Shown here piece by piece: positions 1 to 5,049 of a DNA stretch of 5,455 nucleotides; position 1 is the first letter of the stretch; the number at the start of each line of letters is the position of its first letter. Position numbers and translations under genes: made by a program. The notes beneath the pieces are model-generated. The model was given only the letters and a program-made list of their open reading frames with translations. It searched no databases and was not told where the DNA came from. This DNA is from Actinomycetota bacterium. Lineage in GTDB: Bacteria > Actinomycetota > Actinomycetes > Actinomycetales > Microbacteriaceae. The stretch lies in contig WLDR01000100.1 of the NCBI GenBank assembly GCA_009704705.1, positions 1 through 5,455 of the forward strand, in the 5' to 3' direction.

Positions 1-296
1 AAGTGGGGAATGACCACGCGAAGAAGCTGCACGATGATCGACGCGGTGATGTAGGGCATGATGCCCAACGCGAAGATGGAGAGTTGGAGCAGCGCGCCAC
101 CCGAGAACAGGTTGACGAGTTCGTAGAGTCCCGAGGTGTTTTGGTTGGCTGCGAGACACGCCTGCACGTTGCCGAAGTCGACATACGGGCTAGGGATGAA
201 CGAACCGAAACGGAACAGGGCGACGATGAAAATCGTAAAGCCGATCTTGCGTCGAAGGTCGGGGGTGCGGAAGATCCGCGCTACTGCGCTAAACAC
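1..296 (-). CDS. secY: SecY preprotein translocase channel subunit, N-terminal part
   Basis: SecY forms the membrane channel of the Sec translocon and works with SecE, SecG, SecA and the ribosome to export or insert proteins. The window holds the first 98 codons; the gene runs off the left edge. The start is a GTG at 296-294, chosen because AGGAG lies six bases upstream and the protein then begins VFSAVARIFRTPDLRRK, the usual actinobacterial SecY opening. A first hydrophobic segment spans about residues 18-36. A periplasmic loop with a Cys follows, and residues 66-95 (SGGALLQLSIFALGIMPYI and onward) match the plug and TM2 region of SecY. The gene follows rplO after a 96-base structured leader, the standard end of the spc cluster. 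Identification is secure; only the full length is unknown. Confidence 0.96.
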   Translation of the reverse strand, partial: MFSAVARIFRTPDLRRKIGFTIFIVALFRFGSFIPSPYVDFGNVQACLAANQNTSGLYELVNLFSGGALLQLSIFALGIMPYITASIIVQLLRVVIPH

Positions 297-297
297 A

Positions 298-362
298 AGC
301 TTCTCCTGGTTTCTTTCTTTGTGGAAGCTGTGCAGCCCCCGGACCTAATCCGAGGACCACAC
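298..362 (-). promoter_or_regulatory. Structured leader RNA upstream of secY (two adjacent stems)
   Basis: The upstream stem pairs 362-350 with 342-330 in the minus-strand RNA: GUGUGGUCCUCGG, a seven-base loop AUUAGGU, then CCGGGGGCUGCAC. That gives 13 continuous pairs, nine Watson-Crick and four G-U. On the plus strand the four wobbles would be A-C mismatches, so the fold suits the operon transcript. Directly next to it, AGCUUC (329-324) can pair with GAAGCU (303-298), which touches the SD site and the spacer before the secY GTG. No U-run follows the large stem, so it is not a standard intrinsic terminator. A role in translation control or mRNA processing is inference. The remaining leader (363-392) shows nothing else. 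Confidence 0.5.
303..307 (-). promoter_or_regulatory. Ribosome binding site of secY
   Basis: AGGAG on the minus strand sits six bases before the GTG at 296, and this decides the secY start. Its last G (position 303) is also part of a possible stem, agcttc 298-303 with gaagct 324-329. Confidence 0.8.
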
Positions 363-392
363 GCCTCACAACATAAAGAGCAGTGGCGACGG

Positions 393-1130
393 TTACTTGA
401 CCGAACCACCGGCGGCAACAATCTTCTGCTCAGCTGAGCTCGAGACCTTGTCGACCGTAACGTTCAGCTTAACCGCGATGTCGCCGTTGCCAAGCACCTT
501 GACGAGCTCATTCTTGCGAACGGCTCCCTTGGTGACGAGGTCGGAAACCGTGACGTCTCCACCCGAGGGGTACAACTCCGCAAGCTTCTCGAGGTTGACC
601 ACCTGGTATTCGGTGCGGAACGGGTTCTTGAAACCGCGCAACTTCGGTGAGCGCATGTGAAGGGGCATCTGGCCGCCCTCAAATCCGATCTTCACCTGGT
701 AGCGAGCCTTCGTGCCCTTGGTTCCACGACCAGCGGTCTTACCCTTCGAACCTTCACCACGACCAACGCGGGTGCGTTCCTTCTTGGCACCCGGTGCGGG
801 ACGCAAGTGGTGAACCTTGAGCAGGTGTTCCTTCGGTGCGCCGGGCTCCTTCTTTGCAGCAGCTTTGGGCGCAGCCTTCGGCGCGGCGGCCTTGGGTGCT
901 TCCGCCTTTGCCGCAGCTGGCTTTTCAGCAGCTGCTTTGGGAGCGGCAGCCTTCGGGGCGGCAGCTTTCGCAGCGGCCGGTGCCTTCGTGGCCGGTGCCT
1001 TAGCGGCAGCCGGAGCCTTCGCGGCAGCCGGAGCTTTGGCAGCAGCGGCCTTCGGGGCAGCAGCCTTTGCGGGAGCCTTAGCGGCAGCAGCCTTCGGGGC
1101 CGCCTTCGCTTCGTCTTTGTTTTCAGCCAT
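393..1130 (-). CDS. rplO: 50S ribosomal protein L15 with a long Ala/Lys/Pro-rich N-terminal tail
   Basis: L15 is a late-assembly large-subunit protein that contacts 23S rRNA. Residues about 103-245 are a normal-length L15: LKVHHLRPAPGAKK, the Gly/Arg/Lys-rich VGRGEGSKGKTAGRGTKG, then FEGGQMPLHMRSPKLRGFKNP, ending EQKIVAAGGSVK. Ahead of this lie about 102 residues of low complexity (54 Ala, 21 Lys and 15 Pro, in KAPAAA and KAAAP units). The start is an ATG sharing one base with the rpmD stop (TAATG), with GAGGAG eight bases upstream. The tail has no Met, Val or Leu codon that could be an ATG, GTG or TTG start, so the L15 core cannot be read without it by ordinary initiation. The tail's function is unknown; its composition resembles histone H1-like tails of some actinobacterial DNA-binding proteins. 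Confidence 0.97.
   Translation of the reverse strand: MAENKDEAKAAPKAAAAKAPAKAAAPKAAAAKAPAAAKAPAAAKAPATKAPAAAKAAAPKAAAPKAAAEKPAAAKAEAPKAAAPKAAPKAAAKKEPGAPKEHLLKVHHLRPAPGAKKERTRVGRGEGSKGKTAGRGTKGTKARYQVKIGFEGGQMPLHMRSPKLRGFKNPFRTEYQVVNLEKLAELYPSGGDVTVSDLVTKGAVRKNELVKVLGNGDIAVKLNVTVDKVSSSAEQKIVAAGGSVK
825..1127 (-). repeat. Low-complexity Ala/Lys/Pro coding repeat in rplO
   Basis: This stretch encodes L15 residues 2-102, built from degenerate six- and five-residue units such as KAPAAA and KAAAP. At the DNA level the clearest tandem pair is 1003-1020 and 1021-1038, an 18-base unit identical at 16 of 18 positions. Similar GCAGC/GCCTT-type blocks recur across the whole region. The pattern suggests growth by slippage or unequal recombination of short in-frame units, so the length may vary between strains; that is inference. 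Confidence 0.75.
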
Positions 1131-1315
1131 TAGTCAATCTCCTCAACCTTCACCAGGTGAGCGACGGTCTTGACATAGCCACGGTTCACGGGGCTGTCTT
1201 CCTTGACGACGATGTCGCCAATGCGCTTGAGTCCAAGACTGCGAAGCGTGTCGCGCTGGTTTTGCTTTTCGCTAATTACCGACTTGATCTGTGTGACCTT
1301 GAGACGTGCGGCCAT
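1130..1315 (-). CDS. rpmD: 50S ribosomal protein L30
   Basis: L30 is a small protein of the large subunit that binds 23S rRNA. The 61-residue product has the usual bacterial length. It shows the family pattern LKVTQIKSVI, then QRDTLRSLGLKRIGD, a DSPVNRGYVKTVAHLV block and an acidic end. The ATG overlaps the rpsE stop by one base (TAATG), and the stop overlaps the rplO start in the same way, so translation of the three genes is probably coupled. The upstream SD is modest (GCAGG inside the last S5 codons), which fits reinitiation by ribosomes finishing rpsE. Nothing is unusual in the protein. Confidence 0.97.
   Translation of the reverse strand: MAARLKVTQIKSVISEKQNQRDTLRSLGLKRIGDIVVKEDSPVNRGYVKTVAHLVKVEEID
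1139..1144 (-). promoter_or_regulatory. Ribosome binding site of rplO inside the end of rpmD
   Basis: GAGGAG lies eight bases before the rplO ATG and doubles as the two Glu codons near the L30 C-terminus (VEEID). It fixes the start that includes the low-complexity tail. Confidence 0.75.
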
Positions 1316-2007
1316 TAGACACCTGCCCTAGCGGCGGCATCTGCGCGAACGAGACGTGCAGGTGCAACCTGGTCGAAGTCCAGTCCGCGTCGAGCGGCAA
1401 CCGCGCGCGGCTCTTCGAGCTGCTTGAGTGCCTCAACGGTGGCGTGAACAATGTTGATCGTGTTGGACGATCCGAGCGACTTGCTCAGAACGTCATGGAT
1501 GCCGGCGCACTCGAGTACGGCACGAACTGGACCACCGGCGATAACACCGGTACCAGCAGCAGCCGGACGAAGAAGTACAACACCAGCAGCAGCTTCACCC
1601 TGTACCGGGTGAGGAATCGTGAAGCCGACGCGAGGAACGCGGAAGAAGTTCTTCTTTGCCTCTTCGACACCCTTTGAGATGGCGAGCGGAACTTCGCGAG
1701 CCTTGCCGTAACCGATTCCGACCATGCCGTTACCGTCACCGACGACGACGAGTGCGGTGAAGCTAAAGCGACGACCACCCTTGACGACCTTGGAAACGCG
1801 GTTGATGGTTACGACGCGCTCGAGGAACTGGCTCTTCTCGGCGTCGCGGTCGCGGTTGCGATCCTTGTTGGGGTTGCGCTCGCGAGCGCCACGACGGGCC
1901 TCGCGGGGCTCGTCACGAACCGACTCGGTGGATTCGACCACTGCAGCTTCGGTTACGACGGTTTCTGCTTCTGCAGCCACCTCGTTCTCCTTTTCAATCT
2001 CGCTCAC
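1315..2007 (-). CDS. rpsE: 30S ribosomal protein S5 with charged N-terminal extension
   Basis: S5 is a small-subunit protein near the mRNA entry channel and is involved in decoding accuracy. The core begins near residue 59 (SQFLERVVTINRVSKVVKGG) and contains the S5 signature GGRRFSFTALVVVGDGNG and GIGYGKAREVPLAI at about 77-110. The C-terminal domain includes GTGVIAGGPVRAVLE and SKSLGSSNTINIVHAT at about 152-190. At 230 residues it is longer than the roughly 166 of E. coli S5. The extra length is an acidic stretch (1-34), a basic RERNPNKDRNRDRD stretch (about 42-55) and an Ala/Arg-rich end. The GTG at 2007 overlaps the rplR stop (GTGA). An in-frame GTG at 1980 has a much better SD and may be the true start, giving 221 residues. 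Extended S5 proteins are common in actinobacteria. Confidence 0.96.
   Translation of the reverse strand: MSEIEKENEVAAEAETVVTEAAVVESTESVRDEPREARRGARERNPNKDRNRDRDAEKSQFLERVVTINRVSKVVKGGRRFSFTALVVVGDGNGMVGIGYGKAREVPLAISKGVEEAKKNFFRVPRVGFTIPHPVQGEAAAGVVLLRPAAAGTGVIAGGPVRAVLECAGIHDVLSKSLGSSNTINIVHATVEALKQLEEPRAVAARRGLDFDQVAPARLVRADAAARAGV
1987..1992 (-). promoter_or_regulatory. Possible ribosome binding site for an internal rpsE start
   Basis: AAGGAG lies six bases before an in-frame GTG at 1980-1978 (codon 10 of the long S5 form). The GTG at 2007 has no good SD at normal distance: the nearest purine-rich block, AGAGGG, is more than ten bases away. Either the long form is made by coupling to rplR or the real start is 1980. 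Confidence 0.45.
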
Positions 2008-2363
2008 AGGTTGAGTCCACCCTCTCGCGCTCCTTCGGCGATCGCGGCAACGCGACCGGCGTACTTGTTTCCACCGCGGTCGAAGACCACAGCCTCAATG
2101 CCGGCCTTCTTGGCGCGCTCAGCAACCAACGCGCCGACCTTCTTGGCCTTGGCGGTCTTGTCACCAGCGAAACCGCGGAGTTCGGTCTCCATCGTCGATG
2201 CAGAAGCGACCGTGTGGCCCTTCGTGTCATCAACCACCTGAACGAACACGTGGCGTGCTGAACGGGTTACAACCAGACGCGGACGAGTCGCGGTTCCCTC
2301 AACCTTCTTGCGAAGACGAGCGTGACGGCGATCGCGCGATGCAGATTTGCTCTGAATAGCCAT
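2004..2363 (-). CDS. rplR: 50S ribosomal protein L18
   Basis: L18 binds 5S rRNA and, with L5, helps mount it in the central protuberance of the large subunit. The 119-residue product has the usual length. It shows the basic N-terminus SASRDRRHARLRKKVEGT, the RPRLVVTRSARHVFVQVVDD block (27-46) and the family signature FDRGGNKYAGRV (94-105). The ATG lies three bases after the rplF stop. No strong SD precedes it, which suggests coupling to rplF. Its TGA stop overlaps the upstream rpsE GTG candidate. No oddities are seen. Confidence 0.97.
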   Translation of the reverse strand: MAIQSKSASRDRRHARLRKKVEGTATRPRLVVTRSARHVFVQVVDDTKGHTVASASTMETELRGFAGDKTAKAKKVGALVAERAKKAGIEAVVFDRGGNKYAGRVAAIAEGAREGGLNL

Positions 2364-2366
2364 GGC

Positions 2367-2903
2367 TTACTTACCACTCTTTCCGGCTTTGCGGCGAACA
2401 ACTTCGCCTGCGTAGCGCACACCCTTGCCCTTGTATGGCTCGGGCTTGCGAAGCTTGCGAATGTTGGCAGCAACCTCACCGACGGCCTGCTTGTCGATGC
2501 CCTTGACGGTGAGCTTGTTGTTGCCCTCGACCTCAAAAGTGATGCCGGCGGGCGGGTCAACCGTGATTGAGTGCGAGTATCCGAGAGCGAACTCTAAGGA
2601 CGAACCCTTGGCGGCGACACGGTAACCCGTGCCGACAACCTCGAGGCCCTTTTCGTAGCCCTGAGTGACACCGACGATCTGGTTTGCGATGAGCGTGCGC
2701 GTCAGTCCGTGCAGCGAACGCGAGGTGCGCTCGTCGTCGGGACGCGTGACGACAACCTGGTTTTCCTCGATCGCAACGCGAATCGGGTCGGACACGACGA
2801 GAGAAAGCTCACCCTTCGGGCCCTTGACGGAGACATTTTGCCCGTCGAGTGTGACGGTAACGCCACCGGGGATGTCAACGGGAAGACGACCAATACGTGA
2901 CAT
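2367..2903 (-). CDS. rplF: 50S ribosomal protein L6
   Basis: L6 lies near the base of the L7/L12 stalk and contacts the sarcin-ricin region of 23S rRNA where elongation factors bind. The 178-residue product matches the family length. It begins MSRIGRLPVDIPGGV, has VSVKGPKGEL at about 24-33, and carries the L6 signature PEPYKGKGVRY at 154-164. The C-terminus is rich in Lys and Arg. The start is the ATG six bases after the rpsH stop; the SD before it is poor, so coupling to rpsH is likely. No unusual features. Confidence 0.97.
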   Translation of the reverse strand: MSRIGRLPVDIPGGVTVTLDGQNVSVKGPKGELSLVVSDPIRVAIEENQVVVTRPDDERTSRSLHGLTRTLIANQIVGVTQGYEKGLEVVGTGYRVAAKGSSLEFALGYSHSITVDPPAGITFEVEGNNKLTVKGIDKQAVGEVAANIRKLRKPEPYKGKGVRYAGEVVRRKAGKSGK

Positions 2904-2909
2904 GACGAG

Positions 2910-3308
2910 TTACCACACGTAGGCGAGAACTTCTCCGCCCACGCCCTTCTTCTCGGCCTGACGGTCAGTGAGAAGACCGTTAGAGGTGGACAGGATGGCG
3001 ACGCCGAGACCGCCGAGAACCTTAGGAATCTCGTTCGACTTTGCGTACACACGAAGTCCGGGCTTCGAAACGCGCTTGATGCCGACGATCGACTTCTCGC
3101 GGTTCGGACCGAACTTGAGGTTCAGGGTCAGGGTCTGTCCAACGCGAGCATCGCTAACTTCCCAGCCCGCGATGAAACCCTCGGACTTGAGGATGTCAGC
3201 AATGCGTGCCTTCAGCTGCGAGTTCGGCATGGACACGGTGTCGTGGTGTGCCGAGTTCGCGTTGCGCAGTCTGGTCAGCATGTCTGCGACCGGATCTGTC
3301 ATTGTCAT
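2910..3308 (-). CDS. rpsH: 30S ribosomal protein S8
   Basis: S8 binds helix 21 of 16S rRNA and is an early small-subunit assembly protein. In E. coli it also represses spc operon translation by binding the mRNA at the L5 gene start. The 132-residue product has the standard length and carries the C-terminal signature STSNGLLTDRQA (107-118) followed by GVGGEVLAYVW. The ATG at 3308 is preferred because it gives MTMTDPVADMLTRLRNA, the usual actinobacterial beginning. A GTG at 3329 would add seven residues unlike the family, and an ATG at 3302 would remove two. The SD is weak and A-rich. A 101-base gap separates it from rplE, where many bacteria carry rpsN. Confidence 0.96.
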   Translation of the reverse strand: MTMTDPVADMLTRLRNANSAHHDTVSMPNSQLKARIADILKSEGFIAGWEVSDARVGQTLTLNLKFGPNREKSIVGIKRVSKPGLRVYAKSNEIPKVLGGLGVAILSTSNGLLTDRQAEKKGVGGEVLAYVW

Positions 3309-3326
3309 GTGTGTTTTTCTTTCTTT

Positions 3327-3368
3327 CACCAGGTTTCGCGAGCTTTACAAGGCATGCGACCTGTGGTG
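3327..3368 (-). promoter_or_regulatory. Possible stem-loop in the rplE-rpsH gap
   Basis: In the minus-strand RNA, CACCA (3368-3364), GG (3361-3360) and UCGC (3359-3356) can pair with GCGA (3339-3336), CC (3333-3332) and UGGUG (3331-3327). That makes 11 pairs interrupted by two separate two-base bulges, with a 16-base loop. It lies about 20 bases ahead of the rpsH ATG. There are no G-U pairs to show strand preference and no U-run, so it does not look like a terminator. The rest of the gap (3369-3409) shows no gene or recognisable site. Confidence 0.35.
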
Positions 3369-3409
3369 GTTCACGAGACGCGGTGGCGAATCGTGTGGAT
3401 CAAGAAGAA

Positions 3410-3985
3410 CTAGCTCGTCTTGAAGGGGAAGCCGAGTTCGCGAAGGAGCGTGCGGCCCGCTTCGTCGTTCTTGGCGGTGGTCACAACCGTGATGTCCATA
3501 CCTCGGACGCGGTCGATCTTGTCCTGGTCGATCTCGTGGAACATCGACTGCTCCGTGAGACCGAAGGTGTAGTTGCCGTTTCCGTCGAACTGGCGGTCGG
3601 AAAGACCACGGAAGTCGCGGATACGGGGAAGGGCGAGCGACAGAAGTCGGTCGAGGAACTCCCACATGCGGTCGCCGCGCAGCGTGACGTGGCAACCAAT
3701 GGGCTGACCTTCACGAAGCTTGAACTGGGCGATTGATTTGCGAGCCTTGGTGACCTGTGGCTTCTGACCCGTGATCTTGGTCATGTCGGCGATAGCGCCG
3801 TCGATGACCTTGCTGTCACGAGCAGCTTCACCGACACCCATGTTCACCACAATCTTGGTGAGCGTGGGGATCTCGTTCACGTTGGAGTATCCGAGCTCGG
3901 TTGCCAGCTTCTTCTGGATTTCGGCGCGGTACTTCTGCTTCAGACGCGGCTGGATTTTGCCAGCAGCAACGGCAGTGTTCGTCAT
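3410..3985 (-). CDS. rplE: 50S ribosomal protein L5
   Basis: L5 binds 5S rRNA in the central protuberance and touches the P-site tRNA. The 191-residue product is slightly longer than E. coli L5 (about 179) because of a short N-terminus (MTNTAVAAGKIQPRLKQKYR). Family motifs seen are PTLTKIVVNMGVGEA (40-54), ITGQKPQVTKARKSIAQFKLREG (71-93) and RIRDFRGL (121-128). The C-terminal half has GNYTFGLTEQSMFHEI (137-152). The ATG shares one base with the rplX stop (TAATG), and AAGGA lies six bases upstream inside a small hairpin. The TAG stop is followed by the rplE-rpsH gap without S14. Confidence 0.97.
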   Translation of the reverse strand: MTNTAVAAGKIQPRLKQKYRAEIQKKLATELGYSNVNEIPTLTKIVVNMGVGEAARDSKVIDGAIADMTKITGQKPQVTKARKSIAQFKLREGQPIGCHVTLRGDRMWEFLDRLLSLALPRIRDFRGLSDRQFDGNGNYTFGLTEQSMFHEIDQDKIDRVRGMDITVVTTAKNDEAGRTLLRELGFPFKTS

Positions 3986-4344
3986 TACAGGTCCTTACCT
4001 GACTTCTTGGCGTAACGAACGCGAACCGTCTTGGTCACGCCGTTCTTGGTTACGGTCTCGACACGGTGGCCGACACGCGTGGGCTTCTTCGTGCTGGGGT
4101 CAACCACAGCGACGTTCGAAATGTGGATGGGAGCCTCGACGGTCTCGATGCCACCGGTCTTGGTTCCACGCGACGACTGGCCAACACGCATGTGCTTCTG
4201 TACGTAGTTGACGCCCTCGACAATCACGCGGTTGTGCTCAACGAGCACCTCGATGACCTTGCCCTGCTTACCACGGTCTCCGCCGCGAGCCTGGGTGCGA
4301 CCACTGATGACCTGAACGAGGTCGCCCTTCTTGATGTTCGCCAT
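3985..4344 (-). CDS. rplX: 50S ribosomal protein L24
   Basis: L24 starts large-subunit assembly by binding the 5' region of 23S rRNA and sits near the peptide exit tunnel. The 119-residue product has the KOW motif at about 6-33 (KGDLVQVISG then RGKQGKVIEVL). Next come VIVEGVNYVQKHMR and the conserved IETVEAPIHISNVAVVDP. The KOW loop carries about six residues (around RTQARG) not present in E. coli L24; this insertion is remembered from other actinobacteria. Translation starts at an ATG two bases after the rplN stop with a strong GGAGG ten bases upstream. The stop overlaps rplE. Confidence 0.97.
   Translation of the reverse strand: MANIKKGDLVQVISGRTQARGGDRGKQGKVIEVLVEHNRVIVEGVNYVQKHMRVGQSSRGTKTGGIETVEAPIHISNVAVVDPSTKKPTRVGHRVETVTKNGVTKTVRVRYAKKSGKDL
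3988..4001 (-). promoter_or_regulatory. Small hairpin presenting the rplE ribosome binding site
   Basis: The RNA CAGGU-AAGG-ACCUG has a perfect five-base stem whose four-base loop is the core of the SD (AAGGA, 3996-3992), two bases before the rplE ATG. In E. coli the S8 repressor site is at this same gene start. The stem here is short and may be coincidence, so a regulatory role is only inferred from position. Confidence 0.35.
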
Positions 4345-4346
4345 GA

Positions 4347-4715
4347 TTAGATAACCTCCGGGGCGAGGGACACGATCTTCATGAACTTCTTGTCGCGAAG
4401 TTCACGTCCAACCGGTCCGAAAATACGGGTTCCGCGAGGATCGCCATCGTTCTTGAGAATGACAGCTGCGTTCTCGTCGAACTTGATGTACGAGCCATCC
4501 GCGCGACGCGTGTTCTTCTTGGTGCGAACGATGACCGCCTTGACGACGTCACCCTTCTTCACGTTGCCACCGGGGATTGCATCCTTAACGGTTGCAACGA
4601 TGACATCACCGAGTCCGGCGTAGCGACGACCGGAGCCACCGAGCACGCGAATGGTGAGCAGCTCTTTGGCGCCTGTGTTGTCGGCGACCTTAAGTCGCGA
4701 TTCTTGCTGAAGCAT
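4347..4715 (-). CDS. rplN: 50S ribosomal protein L14
   Basis: L14 is a highly conserved large-subunit protein at the subunit interface, where it forms bridges to 16S rRNA. The 122-residue product has the exact usual bacterial length. It begins MLQQESRLKVADNTGAKEL and carries the L14 signature between residues 60 and 87 (AVIVRTKK, then ADGSYIKFDENAAVIL). It ends with GTRIFGPVGRELRDKKFMKIVSLAPEVI, split here around 96-122. The ATG has AGAGG nine bases upstream. In E. coli this gene opens the spc operon; here only 34 bases separate it from rpsQ and no promoter is visible, so both clusters may share a transcript. Confidence 0.98.
   Translation of the reverse strand: MLQQESRLKVADNTGAKELLTIRVLGGSGRRYAGLGDVIVATVKDAIPGGNVKKGDVVKAVIVRTKKNTRRADGSYIKFDENAAVILKNDGDPRGTRIFGPVGRELRDKKFMKIVSLAPEVI
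4355..4359 (-). promoter_or_regulatory. Ribosome binding site of rplX
   Basis: GGAGG on the minus strand lies ten bases before the rplX ATG, inside the last codons of rplN (APEVI). It is one of the two strongest SD sites in the window. Confidence 0.75.
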
Positions 4716-4737
4716 CTTCTCTTACCTCTTACGAAGC

Positions 4738-4751
4738 AGTCCGCGAGGACT
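4738..4751 (-). repeat. Short inverted repeat at the rpsQ stop
   Basis: AGUCC-UCGC-GGACU can form a five-base stem that covers part of the rpsQ TAG, in the 34-base gap before rplN. It is too short to act as an intrinsic terminator and has no U-run after it. It is reported because it is the only structure at the S10/spc boundary. Confidence 0.25.
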
Positions 4752-5049
4752 ACTTGGCCTTCTCGACGATTTCGACCAGACGCCAGCGCTTTGAGGCGCT
4801 GAGCGGACGGGTCTCGCTGATCACAACGAGGTCACCGATGCCCGCGGTGTTGAGCTCATCGTGAGCCTTCACCTTCGAGCTACGACGCATGACCTTGCCG
4901 TACAGGGGGTGCTTCACGCGGTCTTCCACCTCGACAACGATGGTCTTGTCCATCTTGTCGCTGGTGACGTATCCGCGACGAACCTTGCGGTATCCGCGAA
5001 CAACCGCTTCGGCCTTGTCGGCCTTCTTTGCAGTCTTGGTCTCGGCCAT
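4750..5049 (-). CDS. rpsQ: 30S ribosomal protein S17
   Basis: S17 is an early-binding small-subunit protein with an OB fold that contacts 16S rRNA. The 99-residue product has the core from about residue 20 (RKVRRGYVTSDKMDKTIVVEVE), KHPLYGKVMRRSSKVKAHDE and the family signature GDLVVISETRPLS at 72-84, followed by KRWRLVEIVEKAK. The first 18 or so residues (MAETKTAKKADKAEAVVRG) are an extra Lys/Ala-rich tail compared with E. coli S17. The ATG shares one base with the rpmC stop (TAATG), with GGAGGAG eight bases upstream. In E. coli this is the last gene of the S10 operon. Confidence 0.97.
   Translation of the reverse strand: MAETKTAKKADKAEAVVRGYRKVRRGYVTSDKMDKTIVVEVEDRVKHPLYGKVMRRSSKVKAHDELNTAGIGDLVVISETRPLSASKRWRLVEIVEKAK

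Noticed and set aside
330..362. Stem upstream of secY as a rho-independent terminator
   Set aside because: The RNA after the stem is AGCUUCCACAAAG with no U-run, and secY follows directly.
366..374. ATG-TTG-TGA two-codon ORF in the secY leader
   Set aside because: It has no SD and is too short to separate from chance.
3..437. Plus-strand open frame of 144 codons
   Set aside because: It lies antisense to secY and its leader, has no family likeness and no SD, and the minus strand clearly encodes SecY.
825..1127. Tail of L15 as a separate inserted gene or a horizontally acquired histone-like protein
   Set aside because: It is in frame with L15 without a stop, shares its SD and start, and has the same codon style as the neighbours; in-frame repeat growth is simpler.
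657..1173. Long plus-strand frames opposite rplO, rich in Ala or in Ser/Gly/Arg
   Set aside because: They are mirror products of the repetitive GCN/AAG codons of the L15 tail, not independent genes.
3309..3329. GTG at 3329 as the rpsH start (139 residues)
   Set aside because: The added MKERKTH does not fit S8 proteins, while the ATG at 3308 gives the expected length and N-terminus.
3206..3736. Plus-strand 176-codon frame opposite rplE and rpsH
   Set aside because: It is antisense to two clear ribosomal genes and the gap, and shows no recognisable motif.
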